Below are positions 27,493 to 36,600 of a DNA stretch of 64,000 nucleotides, piece by piece (within the stretch, counting starts at the first letter, position 1; every line of letters begins with the position of its first letter). The stretch spans positions 129,567 through 193,566 of the forward strand of contig NZ_LQMT02000039.1 in the NCBI RefSeq assembly GCF_001620365.2, written 5' to 3'. A model generated the notes under the pieces. It was not told the origin of the DNA. It saw only the letters and a list, made by a program, of their open reading frames with translations, and did not search any database. Origin of the DNA: Amycolatopsis keratiniphila subsp. keratiniphila. Lineage in GTDB: Bacteria > Actinomycetota > Actinomycetes > Mycobacteriales > Pseudonocardiaceae. The translations under genes were made by a program, and so were the position numbers.

Positions 27493-28624
27493 CGGCCACG
27501 AGGAAGCGATGTCCGGCCAGTTCGGCGGGCACGTCCTCGTCCACGGCGGCGGTCACCAGCACCTGCTCGGCGCCTGCCGCCACCTCCGCCAGCCGGGCCC
27601 GGCGACGCCGGTCCAGCTCGGCGAACACATCATCCAGCAGAAGCACCGGTTCCCCGGCCTCGCCACGCAGGAGCTCGTAGCTTCCCAGACGCAACGCGAG
27701 GGCGAACGACCAGGACTCCCCATGGCTCGCGTAGCCCTTCGCAGGCGCTTCGCCGAGGATGAGATCGAGCTCGTCCCGATGCGGGCCGACCATGCTCACC
27801 CCACGTTCGAGCTCCAGGTTCCGCGACCGTTTCAGGGCCTCCACCAGCACTTCCTTGAGGACCGCTTGGTCGGCGCGAGGACCGTCCGGAGTGCCGTAGC
27901 CCTCCGGCATCGCTTCACCCAGGCTCGACTTGTACGCGATCTTCGCCGGTCTCGAGTCGGGCGCGACCCCCATGTACGCGGCGGCCGCGTACGGCGCGAG
28001 ATCCGCGATCAGGTTGAGCCGCGCGGCCAGCAGCGCGGCGCCCGCCACCGACAAGTGGTCGTCCCAGACGTCGAGCGTCGACAACGCGTACGGGTCTTCG
28101 CGTCCCGTACGCCGCTTGCCCGCCGTCTTGAGCAGGGCGTTCCGCTGCTTCAGCACCTTCTCGTAGTCGGCGCGGACCCCGGCGTACCGGGGCGCGCGCA
28201 GCACGAGGAGTTCGTCCATGAAGCGGCGGCGCTCCCCGGGATCCCCGCGCACGAGCGCCAGATCCTCCGGGGAGAACAGCACCGTGCGCAGGATCCCGAG
28301 CACGTCACGGGGCTTGCCGACCGCGCCGCGGTTGACCCGCGCGCGGTTCGCCTTGCCGGGCGTGATCTCCAGCTCGACCGTCAGCTCGCGGTCCTCGTTG
28401 ACCACCGCGACCCTGATGAGCGCGCGTTCGCACCCGTGCCGTACCAACGGCGCGTCGGTCGCGACGCGGTGCGAGCCCAGGGTCGCGATGTAGCCGATCG
28501 CCTCCAGGAGGTTCGTCTTGCCGCGGCCGTTCTGTCCGACGAGGACGGTCGGGCCGGGTTCGAGCGCGAGATCGGCTTGTGGCCAGGACCGGAAGTCGGT
28601 GACCTGCAGATGTCTTAAATACAA
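27470..28624 (-). CDS. recF: DNA replication/repair protein RecF
   Basis: 384 residues. The SMC-like ATPase has Walker A GQNGRGKTNLLEAIG near the N-terminus, signature and Walker B (VLLLDDVFAELD) near the C-terminus. It binds gapped DNA and helps RecR/RecO load RecA. The apparent start is TTG 28624 (YLRHLQVTDFRSW); no ATG or GTG is available before the conserved N-terminus, and AGGCGAG lies 5 bp upstream. It begins 9 bp after the gnd stop and overlaps dciA at its end. Confidence 0.95.
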   Translation of the reverse strand: MYLRHLQVTDFRSWPQADLALEPGPTVLVGQNGRGKTNLLEAIGYIATLGSHRVATDAPLVRHGCERALIRVAVVNEDRELTVELEITPGKANRARVNRGAVGKPRDVLGILRTVLFSPEDLALVRGDPGERRRFMDELLVLRAPRYAGVRADYEKVLKQRNALLKTAGKRRTGREDPYALSTLDVWDDHLSVAGAALLAARLNLIADLAPYAAAAYMGVAPDSRPAKIAYKSSLGEAMPEGYGTPDGPRADQAVLKEVLVEALKRSRNLELERGVSMVGPHRDELDLILGEAPAKGYASHGESWSFALALRLGSYELLRGEAGEPVLLLDDVFAELDRRRRARLAEVAAGAEQVLVTAAVDEDVPAELAGHRFLVADGEINRG

Positions 28625-28633
28625 CCCGCTCGC

Positions 28634-29524
28634 CTAGTCGCCGGCCTTCTTGACCGAGTGCCCGCCGAACTGGTTGCGCAGCGCGGCGACGGCCCGCATG
28701 GCGGCCGAGTCCTCCTGGCGCGAGGCGAACCGCGCGAACAGCGCGGCCGAGATGACCGGCGCCGGGACCGCGTTGTTGATCGCCTCTTCCAGCGTCCACC
28801 GGCCTTCGCCGGAATCCTCGACATAGCCCTCGAGGTCGTCCAGCTCCGGGTCCTCGTCGAGCGCGCGGACGAGCAGGTCGAGCAGCCACGAGCGGACGAC
28901 GGTCCCCCGCTGCCAGCCCTTGATCACCGCGGGCACGTTCTCGACGACCTTCGCGGCTTCGAGCAGCTCGAAGCCTTCGGCGAAGGCCTGCATCATGCCG
29001 TACTCGATGCCGTTGTGGATCATCTTCGCGTAGTGACCGGAGCCGACGGCGCCGGCGTGCGAGAAGCCCTCGTCACGCGGACCTTCGGGGCGAAGCGCGT
29101 CGAAGATCGGCATGGCCTTCTCGACGTCCGAAGCCGCGCCGCCGACCATCAGGCCGTAGCCGTTGTCCTTGCCCCACACGCCACCGGAAACCCCGCAGTC
29201 GAGGTAACCGACCTTCTTGGCGGCGAGCAGGTCCGCGTTGATCCGGTCGTCGGTGTACTTCGAGTTGCCGCCGTCGATCACGAGGTCGCCCTCGGACAGC
29301 AGGTTGCCGAGCTCCGCGACGGTCTGCCGGGTCGGTTCGCCGGCGGGCACCATGATCCAGACGATCCTCGGACCGTCCAGTTTGGACACCATGTCCTCGA
29401 GTGAGGTGGAGTCGGTGACGTCGGGGTTGCGGTCGTAGCCGACCACCTCGTGACCGGCCGCGCGCAGCCGCTCACGCATGTTGAACCCCATTTTGCCGAG
29501 GCCGATGAGTCCCAGCTGAGCCAT
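28634..29524 (-). CDS. gnd: 6-phosphogluconate dehydrogenase, decarboxylating, short form
   Basis: 296 residues, the short GndA/YqeC-like form rather than the 470-residue enzyme. The NAD(P) Rossmann motif is LGLIGLGKMGFNMRERL, followed by the substrate motifs VIDGGNSKYTDD and CGVSGGVWG and the catalytic helix GHYAKMIHNGIEYGMMQAFA. It converts 6-phosphogluconate to ribulose 5-phosphate in the pentose-phosphate pathway; the short form often prefers NAD. Its location between dnaN and recF is common in actinobacteria and suggests co-transcription with the replication genes. Confidence 0.95.
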   Translation of the reverse strand: MAQLGLIGLGKMGFNMRERLRAAGHEVVGYDRNPDVTDSTSLEDMVSKLDGPRIVWIMVPAGEPTRQTVAELGNLLSEGDLVIDGGNSKYTDDRINADLLAAKKVGYLDCGVSGGVWGKDNGYGLMVGGAASDVEKAMPIFDALRPEGPRDEGFSHAGAVGSGHYAKMIHNGIEYGMMQAFAEGFELLEAAKVVENVPAVIKGWQRGTVVRSWLLDLLVRALDEDPELDDLEGYVEDSGEGRWTLEEAINNAVPAPVISAALFARFASRQEDSAAMRAVAALRNQFGGHSVKKAGD

Positions 29525-29562
29525 GAAGATCCCCTTTGGTGCGAACAGAAAGTGGCGGCCGG

Positions 29563-30696
29563 TCAGCCCGGGAGGCGAACCGGCATCAGGAGGTACAGGT
29601 AGCCGGGGACGACGTTGCCCTCCTCGTCGGCGGGCTTGATCAGCGCCGGCCGGTTCGGAGTGGTGAACGTCAGTTCCGCCCGGTTCGCGTTCAGCGCGCC
29701 GAGCCCGTCGACGAGGTAACCCGGGTTGAACGCGATGGTCACCGGCTCACCCTCGTAGTCGACCTGAAGCTCTTCTTCGGCCGAACCCTCGTCGTCGCCA
29801 CCGGCGGACAGCCGCAGCGAACCGTCGTTGAACTCCAGCCGCACCTGGGTGCCACGCTCGGCGACCAGCGAAACACGCTTGATGGACTCGGCGAGCGCGG
29901 AGACCTCGATGACCGCGCGCGACGTGTGCTGCGCCGGCAGCAGCTGCCGGTACGGCGGGAACTCCGCGTCGAGGAGACGGGTCGTGGTGTAGCGACCGGA
30001 ACCGGAGAGACCGAGCAGGCCTTCACCGCTGGCGAGCGCGAGCCGGATCTTGGCACCGCTGGCGCCGAGCGTCTTCGCGGCCTCGGCGAGCGTGCGCGCC
30101 GGGACGAGCACGGCGGCGTCGGACAGCCCCTCGGCCGGCTCCCAGGTGAACTCGCGCATGGCGAGCCGGAAGCGGTCGGTGGCGACCAGGGTCAGCGAGG
30201 AGCCGGAGATCTCCAGGCGCATACCGGTCAGCATCGGGAGGGTGTCGTCCTTGCCCGCGGCGACGACGACCTGGGTGACCGCCTGGCCGAACGCGTCACC
30301 GGTGAGCTCGCCTGCGAAGGCGGGCTGGGACGGGAGCTGCGGGTAGTCCTCGACCGGCATGGTCGGCAGGGAGAAGCGCGCGGACCCGCAGGTGATGGTC
30401 GCGCGGGCGCCGTCGACGGAGATCTCGACGGGCTGCGCGGGCAGTGACTTGGTGATGTCGGCCAGCAGACGACCGGAGACCAGGAGGCGGCCGCCGTCGG
30501 CGATGGTGGCCGGCACGCCGACCGTTGCGGAGACCTCGTAGTCGAATCCGGAGACGGTGAGGGCGTCACTCGTCCCGTCGGATCCCGCATCGAGCAGGAC
30601 ACCGCCCAGAACCGGGACCGGAGGCCGCGACGGGAGGCTTCTCGCCACCCACGCGACGGCGTCGGCCAGCCCGTCACGCTCGACGCGGATCTTCAT
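29563..30696 (-). CDS. dnaN: DNA polymerase III beta sliding clamp
   Basis: 377 residues. Three clamp domains are recognisable, with the conserved start MKIRVERDGLADAVAWVARS, the central LVATDRFRLAMRE and the C-terminal peptide YLYLLMPVRLPG that forms the binding pocket rim. It forms the ring that tethers replicative polymerase to DNA. GGAAGC precedes ATG 30696. It is the first gene of the minus-strand run dnaN-gnd-recF-dciA; the oriC region lies upstream. Confidence 0.98.
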   Translation of the reverse strand: MKIRVERDGLADAVAWVARSLPSRPPVPVLGGVLLDAGSDGTSDALTVSGFDYEVSATVGVPATIADGGRLLVSGRLLADITKSLPAQPVEISVDGARATITCGSARFSLPTMPVEDYPQLPSQPAFAGELTGDAFGQAVTQVVVAAGKDDTLPMLTGMRLEISGSSLTLVATDRFRLAMREFTWEPAEGLSDAAVLVPARTLAEAAKTLGASGAKIRLALASGEGLLGLSGSGRYTTTRLLDAEFPPYRQLLPAQHTSRAVIEVSALAESIKRVSLVAERGTQVRLEFNDGSLRLSAGGDDEGSAEEELQVDYEGEPVTIAFNPGYLVDGLGALNANRAELTFTTPNRPALIKPADEEGNVVPGYLYLLMPVRLPG

Positions 30697-31545
30697 GCGC
30701 GCTTCCTTTCGACAGCCGAGCCCCTGACGGCTCGAAAGCTCAACGGGTCACCTCGGCCGGAGAGCGCGATGGCCAGGTGCCTCGCAGGTGTGTTCGGTCC
30801 GTGCGAGGACGCGAACGCACGTCGACACGCAGACCAGGTGCAGGGACCCACGTTAGGCCGTCCCCGGGGTCCACGTCACCTCGGCCTCCCCTTGCTTTTG
30901 TCGACAAGACGACACGACTCCGGAGCTGTCCCCAACTTCGTCCTTCGCCTGTTTTTGTTTTGTTCTCTTCTAGAGAAGAAGAAAAGACAGCAGTAGTAAT
31001 AGGTGTTGTGGATTGTGTGGACAAGGCTCGTTCGCGCAGGTCCGGGCGCTCGGAAGCCTGTGGACTCCGGGTGTGTACGGACGGTGGACAGCTGAGGGTG
31101 TCCGTGGATGGATTCGGGCGGCGCTCGATCTGTCCACAGTCATCCACAGTTGTCCCCACGGTTATCCCCAGTCGCGGGGCGGTTTGTACCCAGGGTTGTG
31201 GGCGGCGTTCGTGACCGGAATCGCTCGGGAGAGTGATCTGTGCAGCCCGCATCACCCTTGTGCACAAGATGTGGGCAACCTGGGGACAGCGTGTGGATCT
31301 TGGTGTGGAAATACTGTGGATTCCCTGTGAGTGCGATGTGGACGGAACCCCGGTCGCCGCAGCTCTCCGCCCCGCCGGAGTTGTGCACAAGCTGCCCACA
31401 GCATGTGGATTCCTTTGTACACAAGGAAAAACGCGAAGGCGACTCAAGCGCGCTTCGCCTCCTTCGCGCCCTTCGCCGCTTCTCCTCATGTACCCGTGCT
31501 TCGCGGCTCTACACGCGTTTCAGGCCTATGTGGACACGAAGAAGG
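30697..31545. other. oriC: replication origin oriC with DnaA boxes and T/A-rich tract
   Basis: This 900-bp dnaN-dnaA gap has no convincing gene. DnaA-box-like sequences on both strands include TGTGGACAA 31016-31024 (TTGTCCACA, perfect), CTGTCCACA 31130-31138, TCATCCACA 31140-31148, TTGTCCCCA 31150-31158, TTATCCCCA 31162-31170, TGTGGATCT 31292-31300, TGTGGATTC 31315-31323 and again 31404-31412, TGTGGACGG 31337-31345, CTGCCCACA 31392-31400, TTGTACACA 31415-31423 and TGTGGACAC 31529-31537. A T-rich then A-rich stretch at 30950-31003 is the candidate unwinding element. TTGTGCACAA palindromes occur at 31259 and 31381. Confidence 0.93.
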
Positions 31546-31573
31546 GGCTCCCACCTGGACGGTGAGAGCCCCT
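31543..31573 (-). terminator. dnaA terminator
   Basis: AGGGGCTC (31543-31550) pairs with GAGCCCCT (31566-31573), 24 bp downstream of the dnaA stop. A TTCTTC run follows on the minus strand. Confidence 0.7.
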
Positions 31574-31596
31574 GAAAAGCGTTGTGTACTAGAGGA

Positions 31597-33231
31597 TTAC
31601 TGCCGAGCGCGCTGTTTGATCCTGGAGGTCAGCTCCTGGACCTGGTCGTAGATGCGCCGTCGTTCGGCCATCTCCTTGCGGATCTTCTTGTCCGCGTGCA
31701 TGACCGTGGTGTGGTCGCGGCCGCCGAAGGTCTGCCCGATCTTCGGGAGCGACATGTCGGTCAATTCGCGGCAGAGGTACATCGCGATCTGGCGTGCGGT
31801 GGCGAGCGCCTTCGTCTTGCCGGGGCCGCAGAGGTCGTCGAGCGTCACGTCGAAGAACTCGGAAGTGACGCCCATGATGGTCGGCGCGGTGATCTCCGGC
31901 GCGTGCGAATCCGGGATGAGGTCCCGGAGCACGATCTCGGCGAGGGCCACGTCGACCGGCTGCTGGTTCAGCGACGCGAAGGCGGTGACGCGGATGAGCG
32001 CGCCTTCGAGTTCCCGGATGTTCGCCTCGACGCGCGAAGCGATGAACTCCAGGACCTCGCCGGGAACCGCGAGCCGGTCCTGCGCCGCCTTCTTGCGAAG
32101 GATCGCGATACGCGTTTCGAGTTCCGGCGGCTGGATGTCGGTGATGAGGCCCCACTCGAACCGCGTGCGAAGCCGGTCTTCCAGCGTTTCGAGGCGCTTC
32201 GGCGGGCGGTCGGAGGAGACGACGATCTGCTTGTTCGCGTTGTGGAGGGTGTTGAAGGTGTGGAAGAACTCTTCCTGCGTACCTTCTTTGCCCTCCAGGA
32301 ACTGGATGTCGTCGACGAGCAGGATGTCGATGTCGCGGTAGCGGCGCTGGAACGCGACCTTGCGGTCGTCGCGCAGCGAGTTGATGAAGTCGTTGGTGAA
32401 CTCTTCGGTCGACACGTACCGCACGCGCATACCGGGGAACAGCCGCTGGGCGTAATGCCCGACGGCGTGCAGCAGGTGGGTCTTCCCGAGCCCGGACTCT
32501 CCCCAGATGAACAACGGGTTGTACGCGCGCGCCGGTGCTTCGGCGACGGCGACCGCGGCCGCGTGCGCGAAGCGGTTCGACGCACCGATGACGAAGGTGT
32601 CGAACGTGTACTTCTCGTTGAGCTTCGTCTTCGACGTCTGCGGCTGCGCCGGCGCGGTGTAGGGCTGGCCGGCGATCGGCTGACCGGAGAACGTCGGCCA
32701 GATCTCGGTCACGGCGGCGAGGGCCTCGCCCTCTTCGTCGACTTCTTCATCGCTGTCATCGCCATCGTTGAGGCTGTTGTCCACCGGCTGCTGCCTCGGC
32801 GGCCTGGGCTTCGGAGGCTCGGGCCGGGGCCTGGTCGGGGACAGCATGCCGTCACCCTCGGGCAGCGGAGGAGTACCCGGCACCGGGCCGGACCCGTTTT
32901 CCACCCGGCTGGGTGACGTCGGTTCGTAGCGAGGACCCGGCGAAGGCGGAGGCATCGGAGTGTGGGGCTCGGTGCTGTCGACCTTCACCGCGAGCGAGAC
33001 CGCGCGGCCGAGCCGTCGCGAGAGGGCTTCGGTGATCGCGCCGCGCAGGGCGCGTTCGATCGCTTCCTTGGCGAAGTCGCTGGGGGCGGCGAGGAGCGCG
33101 GTGCCGTCGAGCAGGCCGATCGGCCGGGTCACCCGCATCCAGGCGCGCTGCTGCGGGGAGAGGGTGCCATCGGACAGCTCGCGCACGACCTGTTCCCAGA
33201 TGACGCCAAGATTGTGCTGGTGATCGGACAC
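31597..33231 (-). CDS. dnaA: chromosomal replication initiator DnaA
   Basis: 544 residues from GTG 33231 (VSDHQHNLGVIWEQVV), with GGGGAG upstream; the upstream in-frame start at 33276 is not needed. Domain I is residues 1-90, domain II is a long acidic Pro-rich linker (about 90-215), domain III is AAA+ with Walker A FIWGESGLGKTHLLHAVG and Walker B ILLVDDIQFLEG, and domain IV binds DnaA boxes through GGRDHTTVMHADKKIRKE. It opens oriC, which lies immediately downstream of its 3' end. Perfect DnaA boxes upstream suggest autoregulation. Confidence 0.97.
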   Translation of the reverse strand: MSDHQHNLGVIWEQVVRELSDGTLSPQQRAWMRVTRPIGLLDGTALLAAPSDFAKEAIERALRGAITEALSRRLGRAVSLAVKVDSTEPHTPMPPPSPGPRYEPTSPSRVENGSGPVPGTPPLPEGDGMLSPTRPRPEPPKPRPPRQQPVDNSLNDGDDSDEEVDEEGEALAAVTEIWPTFSGQPIAGQPYTAPAQPQTSKTKLNEKYTFDTFVIGASNRFAHAAAVAVAEAPARAYNPLFIWGESGLGKTHLLHAVGHYAQRLFPGMRVRYVSTEEFTNDFINSLRDDRKVAFQRRYRDIDILLVDDIQFLEGKEGTQEEFFHTFNTLHNANKQIVVSSDRPPKRLETLEDRLRTRFEWGLITDIQPPELETRIAILRKKAAQDRLAVPGEVLEFIASRVEANIRELEGALIRVTAFASLNQQPVDVALAEIVLRDLIPDSHAPEITAPTIMGVTSEFFDVTLDDLCGPGKTKALATARQIAMYLCRELTDMSLPKIGQTFGGRDHTTVMHADKKIRKEMAERRRIYDQVQELTSRIKQRARQ

Positions 33232-33833
33232 CTGCCTGACTCCCCTCCCCTCGTCGGTGCGCTGCGGCGAGATCACTCAGCGGCCCGAACGCCGGGTCGA
33301 GCGTCATCATGGCCCGGTCGGCTCGTGCGCACAGCAAATATCCACATAGTTGTCCACAGCTGTGCACTAATGTACGGCGGCCCGCGGTGACGCCACCTGC
33401 GGGATCGTCGTATGCCGACGGGACGCCTCCACATCCCCAAGGACACCCGGGCGCCTGCACCGTTCCACCTCGGCGAAAACCCGGGAGGGGCACGCTAACA
33501 AGCCCCGCTCGTTGCCACAAGGCGTCCTCGCGCGCAAGCATTTCACGGTGTACGGCGTGTTGCCATTCGGTGCCCTCGCGTCGCCGGTGATCACTCTCCA
33601 CGTACGGTCGCGGTCCGTGGTCGAGGGGGTGCCTGCCGGGCCCGGGCGGTGGGTGCGTACCCTCGTAAGGTCTCCCGTATACAGCGGGGGCGTTTCGCGT
33701 GCCCACGTTGTCGTCGCTCGACGTGACGAGGCCACACGTTGGTAGGAGACACCAGAGACTGCCGTGCGTCAGCACGACACGCCAGGAACGGGTCGAACCG
33801 TTCCCGGCGGCCGAGAAACAGGAGAAGTTAGTC
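33232..33833. promoter_or_regulatory. dnaA-rpmH divergent intergenic region
   Basis: About 600 bp hold no convincing gene and must carry the promoters of dnaA (minus) and rpmH (plus). DnaA boxes ATATCCACA (33338-33346) and the perfect TTGTCCACA (33350-33358) lie about 110-130 bp upstream of dnaA and could mediate autoregulation. TAAGGT at 33666-33671 is a possible -10 element for rpmH. Confidence 0.6.
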
Positions 33834-33977
33834 GTGAGCAAGGGTAAGCGCACCTTCCAGCCGAACAACCGCCGCCGCGCCCGGGTCCACGGATTCCGGC
33901 TGCGCATGCGGACCCGCGCCGGCCGGGCCATCCTGGCGGCTCGCCGTCGCAAGGGCCGCGGCGCGCTGTCCGCCTGA
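33834..33977 (+). CDS. rpmH: 50S ribosomal protein L34
   Basis: 47 residues, starting at GTG 33834 with AGGAGAAG upstream. The sequence is the standard basic L34 (SKGKRTFQPNNRRRARVHGF ... RRRKGRGALSA). It is a component of the large ribosomal subunit. It begins the plus-strand run rpmH-rnpA-yidD-yidC-jag, the classic origin-proximal operon. Confidence 0.98.
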   Translation: MSKGKRTFQPNNRRRARVHGFRLRMRTRAGRAILAARRRKGRGALSA

Positions 33978-34000
33978 TCCGGCCGTCGTCGAGGGACGTC

Positions 34001-34384
34001 GTGCTGCCGGCCGCCGCGAGGTTGCGGCGCAGTGAGGATTTCCGTGCCGTGATGCGGCGTGGGGCCAAGGCAGGCAGGCGCCGCCTCGTCGTCCATGCGT
34101 TGACCACGGACCCGCCCGATGCCGCCGAAGCGGCGCGGGCGGGTTTTGTGGTGAGCAAGGCGGTGGGCAATTCGGTGGTCCGCCACCGGGTCACCCGCCG
34201 GTTGAGGCATCTCGTTTCCGCCAGGATCGGAACACTGCCGCCGGGCAGCACGTTGGTGATACGGGCACTACCTCCGGCCGCGGACGCGTCCAGCGCGGAA
34301 CTCGGCTCGGACCTCGACGCGTCGTTGCGGCGTCTCGGGCTGTCCCGCCAGACGCGACCTTCCGACCACGGATCAGCGGTGTAA
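34001..34384 (+). CDS. rnpA: ribonuclease P protein component
   Basis: 127 residues from GTG 34001. The RNR motif region (VVSKAVGNSVVRHRVTRRLR) and the N-terminal LRRSEDFRAVMRRG are typical. It assists the RNase P RNA in 5' maturation of tRNAs. It lies 23 bp after rpmH, and the yidD ATG follows 4 bp after its stop. Confidence 0.96.
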   Translation: MLPAAARLRRSEDFRAVMRRGAKAGRRRLVVHALTTDPPDAAEAARAGFVVSKAVGNSVVRHRVTRRLRHLVSARIGTLPPGSTLVIRALPPAADASSAELGSDLDASLRRLGLSRQTRPSDHGSAV

Positions 34385-34388
34385 CGGC

Positions 34389-34694
34389 ATGCGAGCCACC
34401 GAGAACGAGACCACCGAAGACGCCCGCCCAGGCCCGGTGGCATGGGTGCTGCTCCTGCCCATCAAGCTGTACCGCAAGGCGATCTCGCCCTTCCTTCCTC
34501 CGGCGTGCCGGTTCTACCCGAGCTGTAGCGCGTACGCCGTCGAGGCACTGACCCGGCACGGCGCCGGCCGCGGCACCTATCTCGCGGTCCGGCGTCTGCT
34601 GCGCTGTGGCCCGTGGACCATGCCCGGCCGCGACCCGGTACCCGAGACGTTCTCGTGGCGCCACCGCCGACCTGAAACACCGATCGAGGAGTAG
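34389..34694 (+). CDS. yidD: membrane protein insertion efficiency factor YidD
   Basis: 101 residues. The conserved core is present: LYRKAISPFLPPACRFYPSC, SAYAVEALTRHG and RLLRCGPW, with the three family cysteines. It aids insertion and maturation of membrane proteins by YidC. It is tightly packed between rnpA and yidC. Confidence 0.95.
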   Translation: MRATENETTEDARPGPVAWVLLLPIKLYRKAISPFLPPACRFYPSCSAYAVEALTRHGAGRGTYLAVRRLLRCGPWTMPGRDPVPETFSWRHRRPETPIEE

Positions 34695-34698
34695 CTCA

Positions 34699-35802
34699 GT
34701 GCTCGACTTCATCTACTACCCCGTGTCCTTCATCTTGTGGTGTTGGCACAAGGTCTTCGGGCTCGTGTTCGGTGAGGCGAACGCGGTTTCTTGGGTCCTG
34801 GCGATCATCTTCTTGACGTTCACGGTCCGCGGCATCATGTTCAAGCCGTTCGTGAACCAGGTCCGGTCGATGAAGAAGATGCAGGACTTCGCGCCGGAAA
34901 TGAAGAAGATCCAGAAGAAGTACGCGAACGACCGGCAGCGCCAGGCGATGGAGATGCAGAAGCTCCAGAAGGAGCACGGCGTCAACCCGCTGGGCAGCTG
35001 CCTGCCGATGCTGCTTCAGATCCCGGTCTTCATCGGTCTGAACCACGTCCTGCGGATGTTCACCATCAACCCGTACGGCGGGCCGAAGACCGAGAACTAC
35101 TTCTTCGACCAGGCCGGTGTCGAGTCGTACGTCAACGCGAAGCTGTTCGGGACCAACCTCGGTGAAGCCATCTACACCGGTGTCGACATGGTCAGCGGCG
35201 GCAACACGGCCGCCGGCTTCCACTGGCACGTCGCCCCGGTCGCGATCCCGCTGATGATCGTCGCCAGCATCGCCACGCACCTCACCGCGCGTCACTCGGT
35301 CCAGCGCCAGAACCCCGAGTCGGCCACGCCGCAGACCGCGATGATGAACAAGCTGACGATGTACATCTTCCCGCTCGGTGTCCTCGTCTTCGGTGCCCTC
35401 TTCCCGATCGGTCTGCTCTTCTACTGGCTCGCCAACAACGGCTGGACCCTGATGCAGCAGCGTCTCGTCTACACGAAGATCGACAAGGAAGAAGAGGCCC
35501 GCAAGGCCGCCGAGAAGGAGAAGCGCTCCAACCTCGGCCCGAAGCCCGGCCAGAAGCCGACCGCGCCGCGCCCCGGTCAGAAGCCGGTCCAGCAGAAGAA
35601 GAACAAGCCGTCCTCCGGTGGTCAGGTCAAGAAGGCGGGCTCGCCGCACGGCTTCGCCCAGACCGGATCGTCCGCCGCGGAGAAGAAGGACGCCAAAGAC
35701 GCAACAGCCGAGTCGTCGACGAACGGCTCGAAGGAGAACGGTGCGGACGTGCCCGGTCTCATCTCGGACTCGACTAAGAAATCGGGCCGGAAGCGTCGCT
35801 GA
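34699..35802 (+). CDS. yidC: membrane protein insertase YidC
   Basis: 367 residues from GTG 34699 (LDFIYYPVSFILWCWHKVF), which starts 4 bp after yidD. Membrane segments and the hydrophilic groove region are typical of Gram-positive-type YidC, with the cytoplasmic Lys/Glu-rich hairpin (SMKKMQDFAPEMKKIQKKY), the LGSCLPMLLQIPVFIGL helix and the final TM regions up to residue 270. It has no large periplasmic domain. A basic Lys/Pro-rich cytoplasmic tail of about 90 residues follows, probably for ribosome contact. It inserts and folds membrane proteins with or without Sec. Confidence 0.97.
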   Translation: MLDFIYYPVSFILWCWHKVFGLVFGEANAVSWVLAIIFLTFTVRGIMFKPFVNQVRSMKKMQDFAPEMKKIQKKYANDRQRQAMEMQKLQKEHGVNPLGSCLPMLLQIPVFIGLNHVLRMFTINPYGGPKTENYFFDQAGVESYVNAKLFGTNLGEAIYTGVDMVSGGNTAAGFHWHVAPVAIPLMIVASIATHLTARHSVQRQNPESATPQTAMMNKLTMYIFPLGVLVFGALFPIGLLFYWLANNGWTLMQQRLVYTKIDKEEEARKAAEKEKRSNLGPKPGQKPTAPRPGQKPVQQKKNKPSSGGQVKKAGSPHGFAQTGSSAAEKKDAKDATAESSTNGSKENGADVPGLISDSTKKSGRKRR

Positions 35803-35831
35803 CGCCGACCGGGCCGGAGAGGAGACCAGTA

Positions 35832-36389
35832 ATGGCGGAGACGATCGACACGATCGACGCCGAGGAGAACAGCGCGCCCGAGGTTGAGGGCGCCGCTGAA
35901 GAGACCGCTCGCAAGGGAGGTGTCGACGACGACGTCCTCGTGAAGGAGGGCGACATCGCCGGTGACTACCTCGAGCGGCTGCTCGACCTTTTGGACTACG
36001 ACGGCGACATCGACCTCGATGTCGAAGCGGGCCGTGCGATCGTCAGCATCGACGGCGGCGAGGACCTGGAGAAGCTCGTCGGTCCCCGCGGCACCGTCCT
36101 CGAGGCACTGCAGGAGCTGACCCGGCTGGCGGTGCAGCAGGAGACCGGTTCGCGGAGCCGGCTGATGCTGGACATCGCGGGCTGGCGCGCGGACCGCCGC
36201 GAGGAGCTCCGCGAGCTCGGTCGCTCGACCGCCGAGACGGTCGTCTCGTCCGGCGAGCGTGTCCGGCTTCAGCCGATGAGCCCGTTCGAACGGAAGGTCG
36301 TGCACGACGCGGTCGCCGCCGTCGACGGCGTCAAGAGCGAGAGTGAAGGAGAGGACCCGAAGCGCCGGGTCGTCATCTTCCCCGCCTGA
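35832..36389 (+). CDS. jag: KhpB/Jag-type RNA-binding protein (KH and R3H domains)
   Basis: 185 residues with an acidic N-terminus but no Jag-N domain. The KH domain (LDVEAGRAIVSIDGGEDLEK ... LVGPRGTVLEALQELTRLAV) is followed by the R3H motif (RRLELRELG-type, with ERKVVHDAVAAV). It binds small RNAs and affects cell division and shape in other Gram-positives. It is 29 bp after yidC and is terminated by a strong hairpin. Confidence 0.93.
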   Translation: MAETIDTIDAEENSAPEVEGAAEETARKGGVDDDVLVKEGDIAGDYLERLLDLLDYDGDIDLDVEAGRAIVSIDGGEDLEKLVGPRGTVLEALQELTRLAVQQETGSRSRLMLDIAGWRADRREELRELGRSTAETVVSSGERVRLQPMSPFERKVVHDAVAAVDGVKSESEGEDPKRRVVIFPA

Positions 36390-36402
36390 CGGTTACTCGA
36401 AC

Positions 36403-36436
36403 GAAGCGGCCCGCCGGTCATCCGGCGGGCCGCTTC
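36403..36436 (+). terminator. strong intrinsic terminator after jag
   Basis: GAAGCGGCCCGCCGG (36403-36417) pairs perfectly with CCGGCGGGCCGCTTC (36422-36436) over 15 bp with a TCAT loop, followed by TTTG. Confidence 0.92.
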
Positions 36437-36466
36437 TTTGTGTCCGGGGTGAATTACAGCCGTGGG

Positions 36467-36480
36467 GTTTCACGTGAAAC
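36467..36480. other. parS site
   Basis: GTTTCACGTGAAAC, the perfect palindromic actinobacterial parS, in the jag-rsmG gap. ParB (38269-39285) should nucleate here. Confidence 0.92.
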
Positions 36481-36562
36481 GAGGGAAGCCGAGTGGAGTT
36501 GTCCACAACTTCGGACTGTCTCCCCGTTTTGCGGTCGGCGTCATGGACAATCAGTGGAGCGC

Positions 36563-36576
36563 GTTTCACGTGAAAC
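36563..36576. other. parS site
   Basis: A second perfect GTTTCACGTGAAAC, 96 bp from the first, just upstream of the rsmG start. Confidence 0.92.
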
Positions 36577-36600
36577 GGCGTCGAGGGTTGAGGAGCGAGA

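Noticed and set aside
31259..31390. TTGTGCACAA palindromes in oriC as operators
   Set aside because: They are probably degenerate DnaA-box clusters on both strands; no independent support.
31233..31575. Small plus-strand frames inside oriC
   Set aside because: They are rich in Cys/His from DnaA boxes (for example VHKLPT) and have no family character; the region is a replication origin.
33669..33833. Riboswitch or leader peptide before rpmH
   Set aside because: No convincing aptamer, hairpin or short reading frame with a ribosome-binding site was seen.
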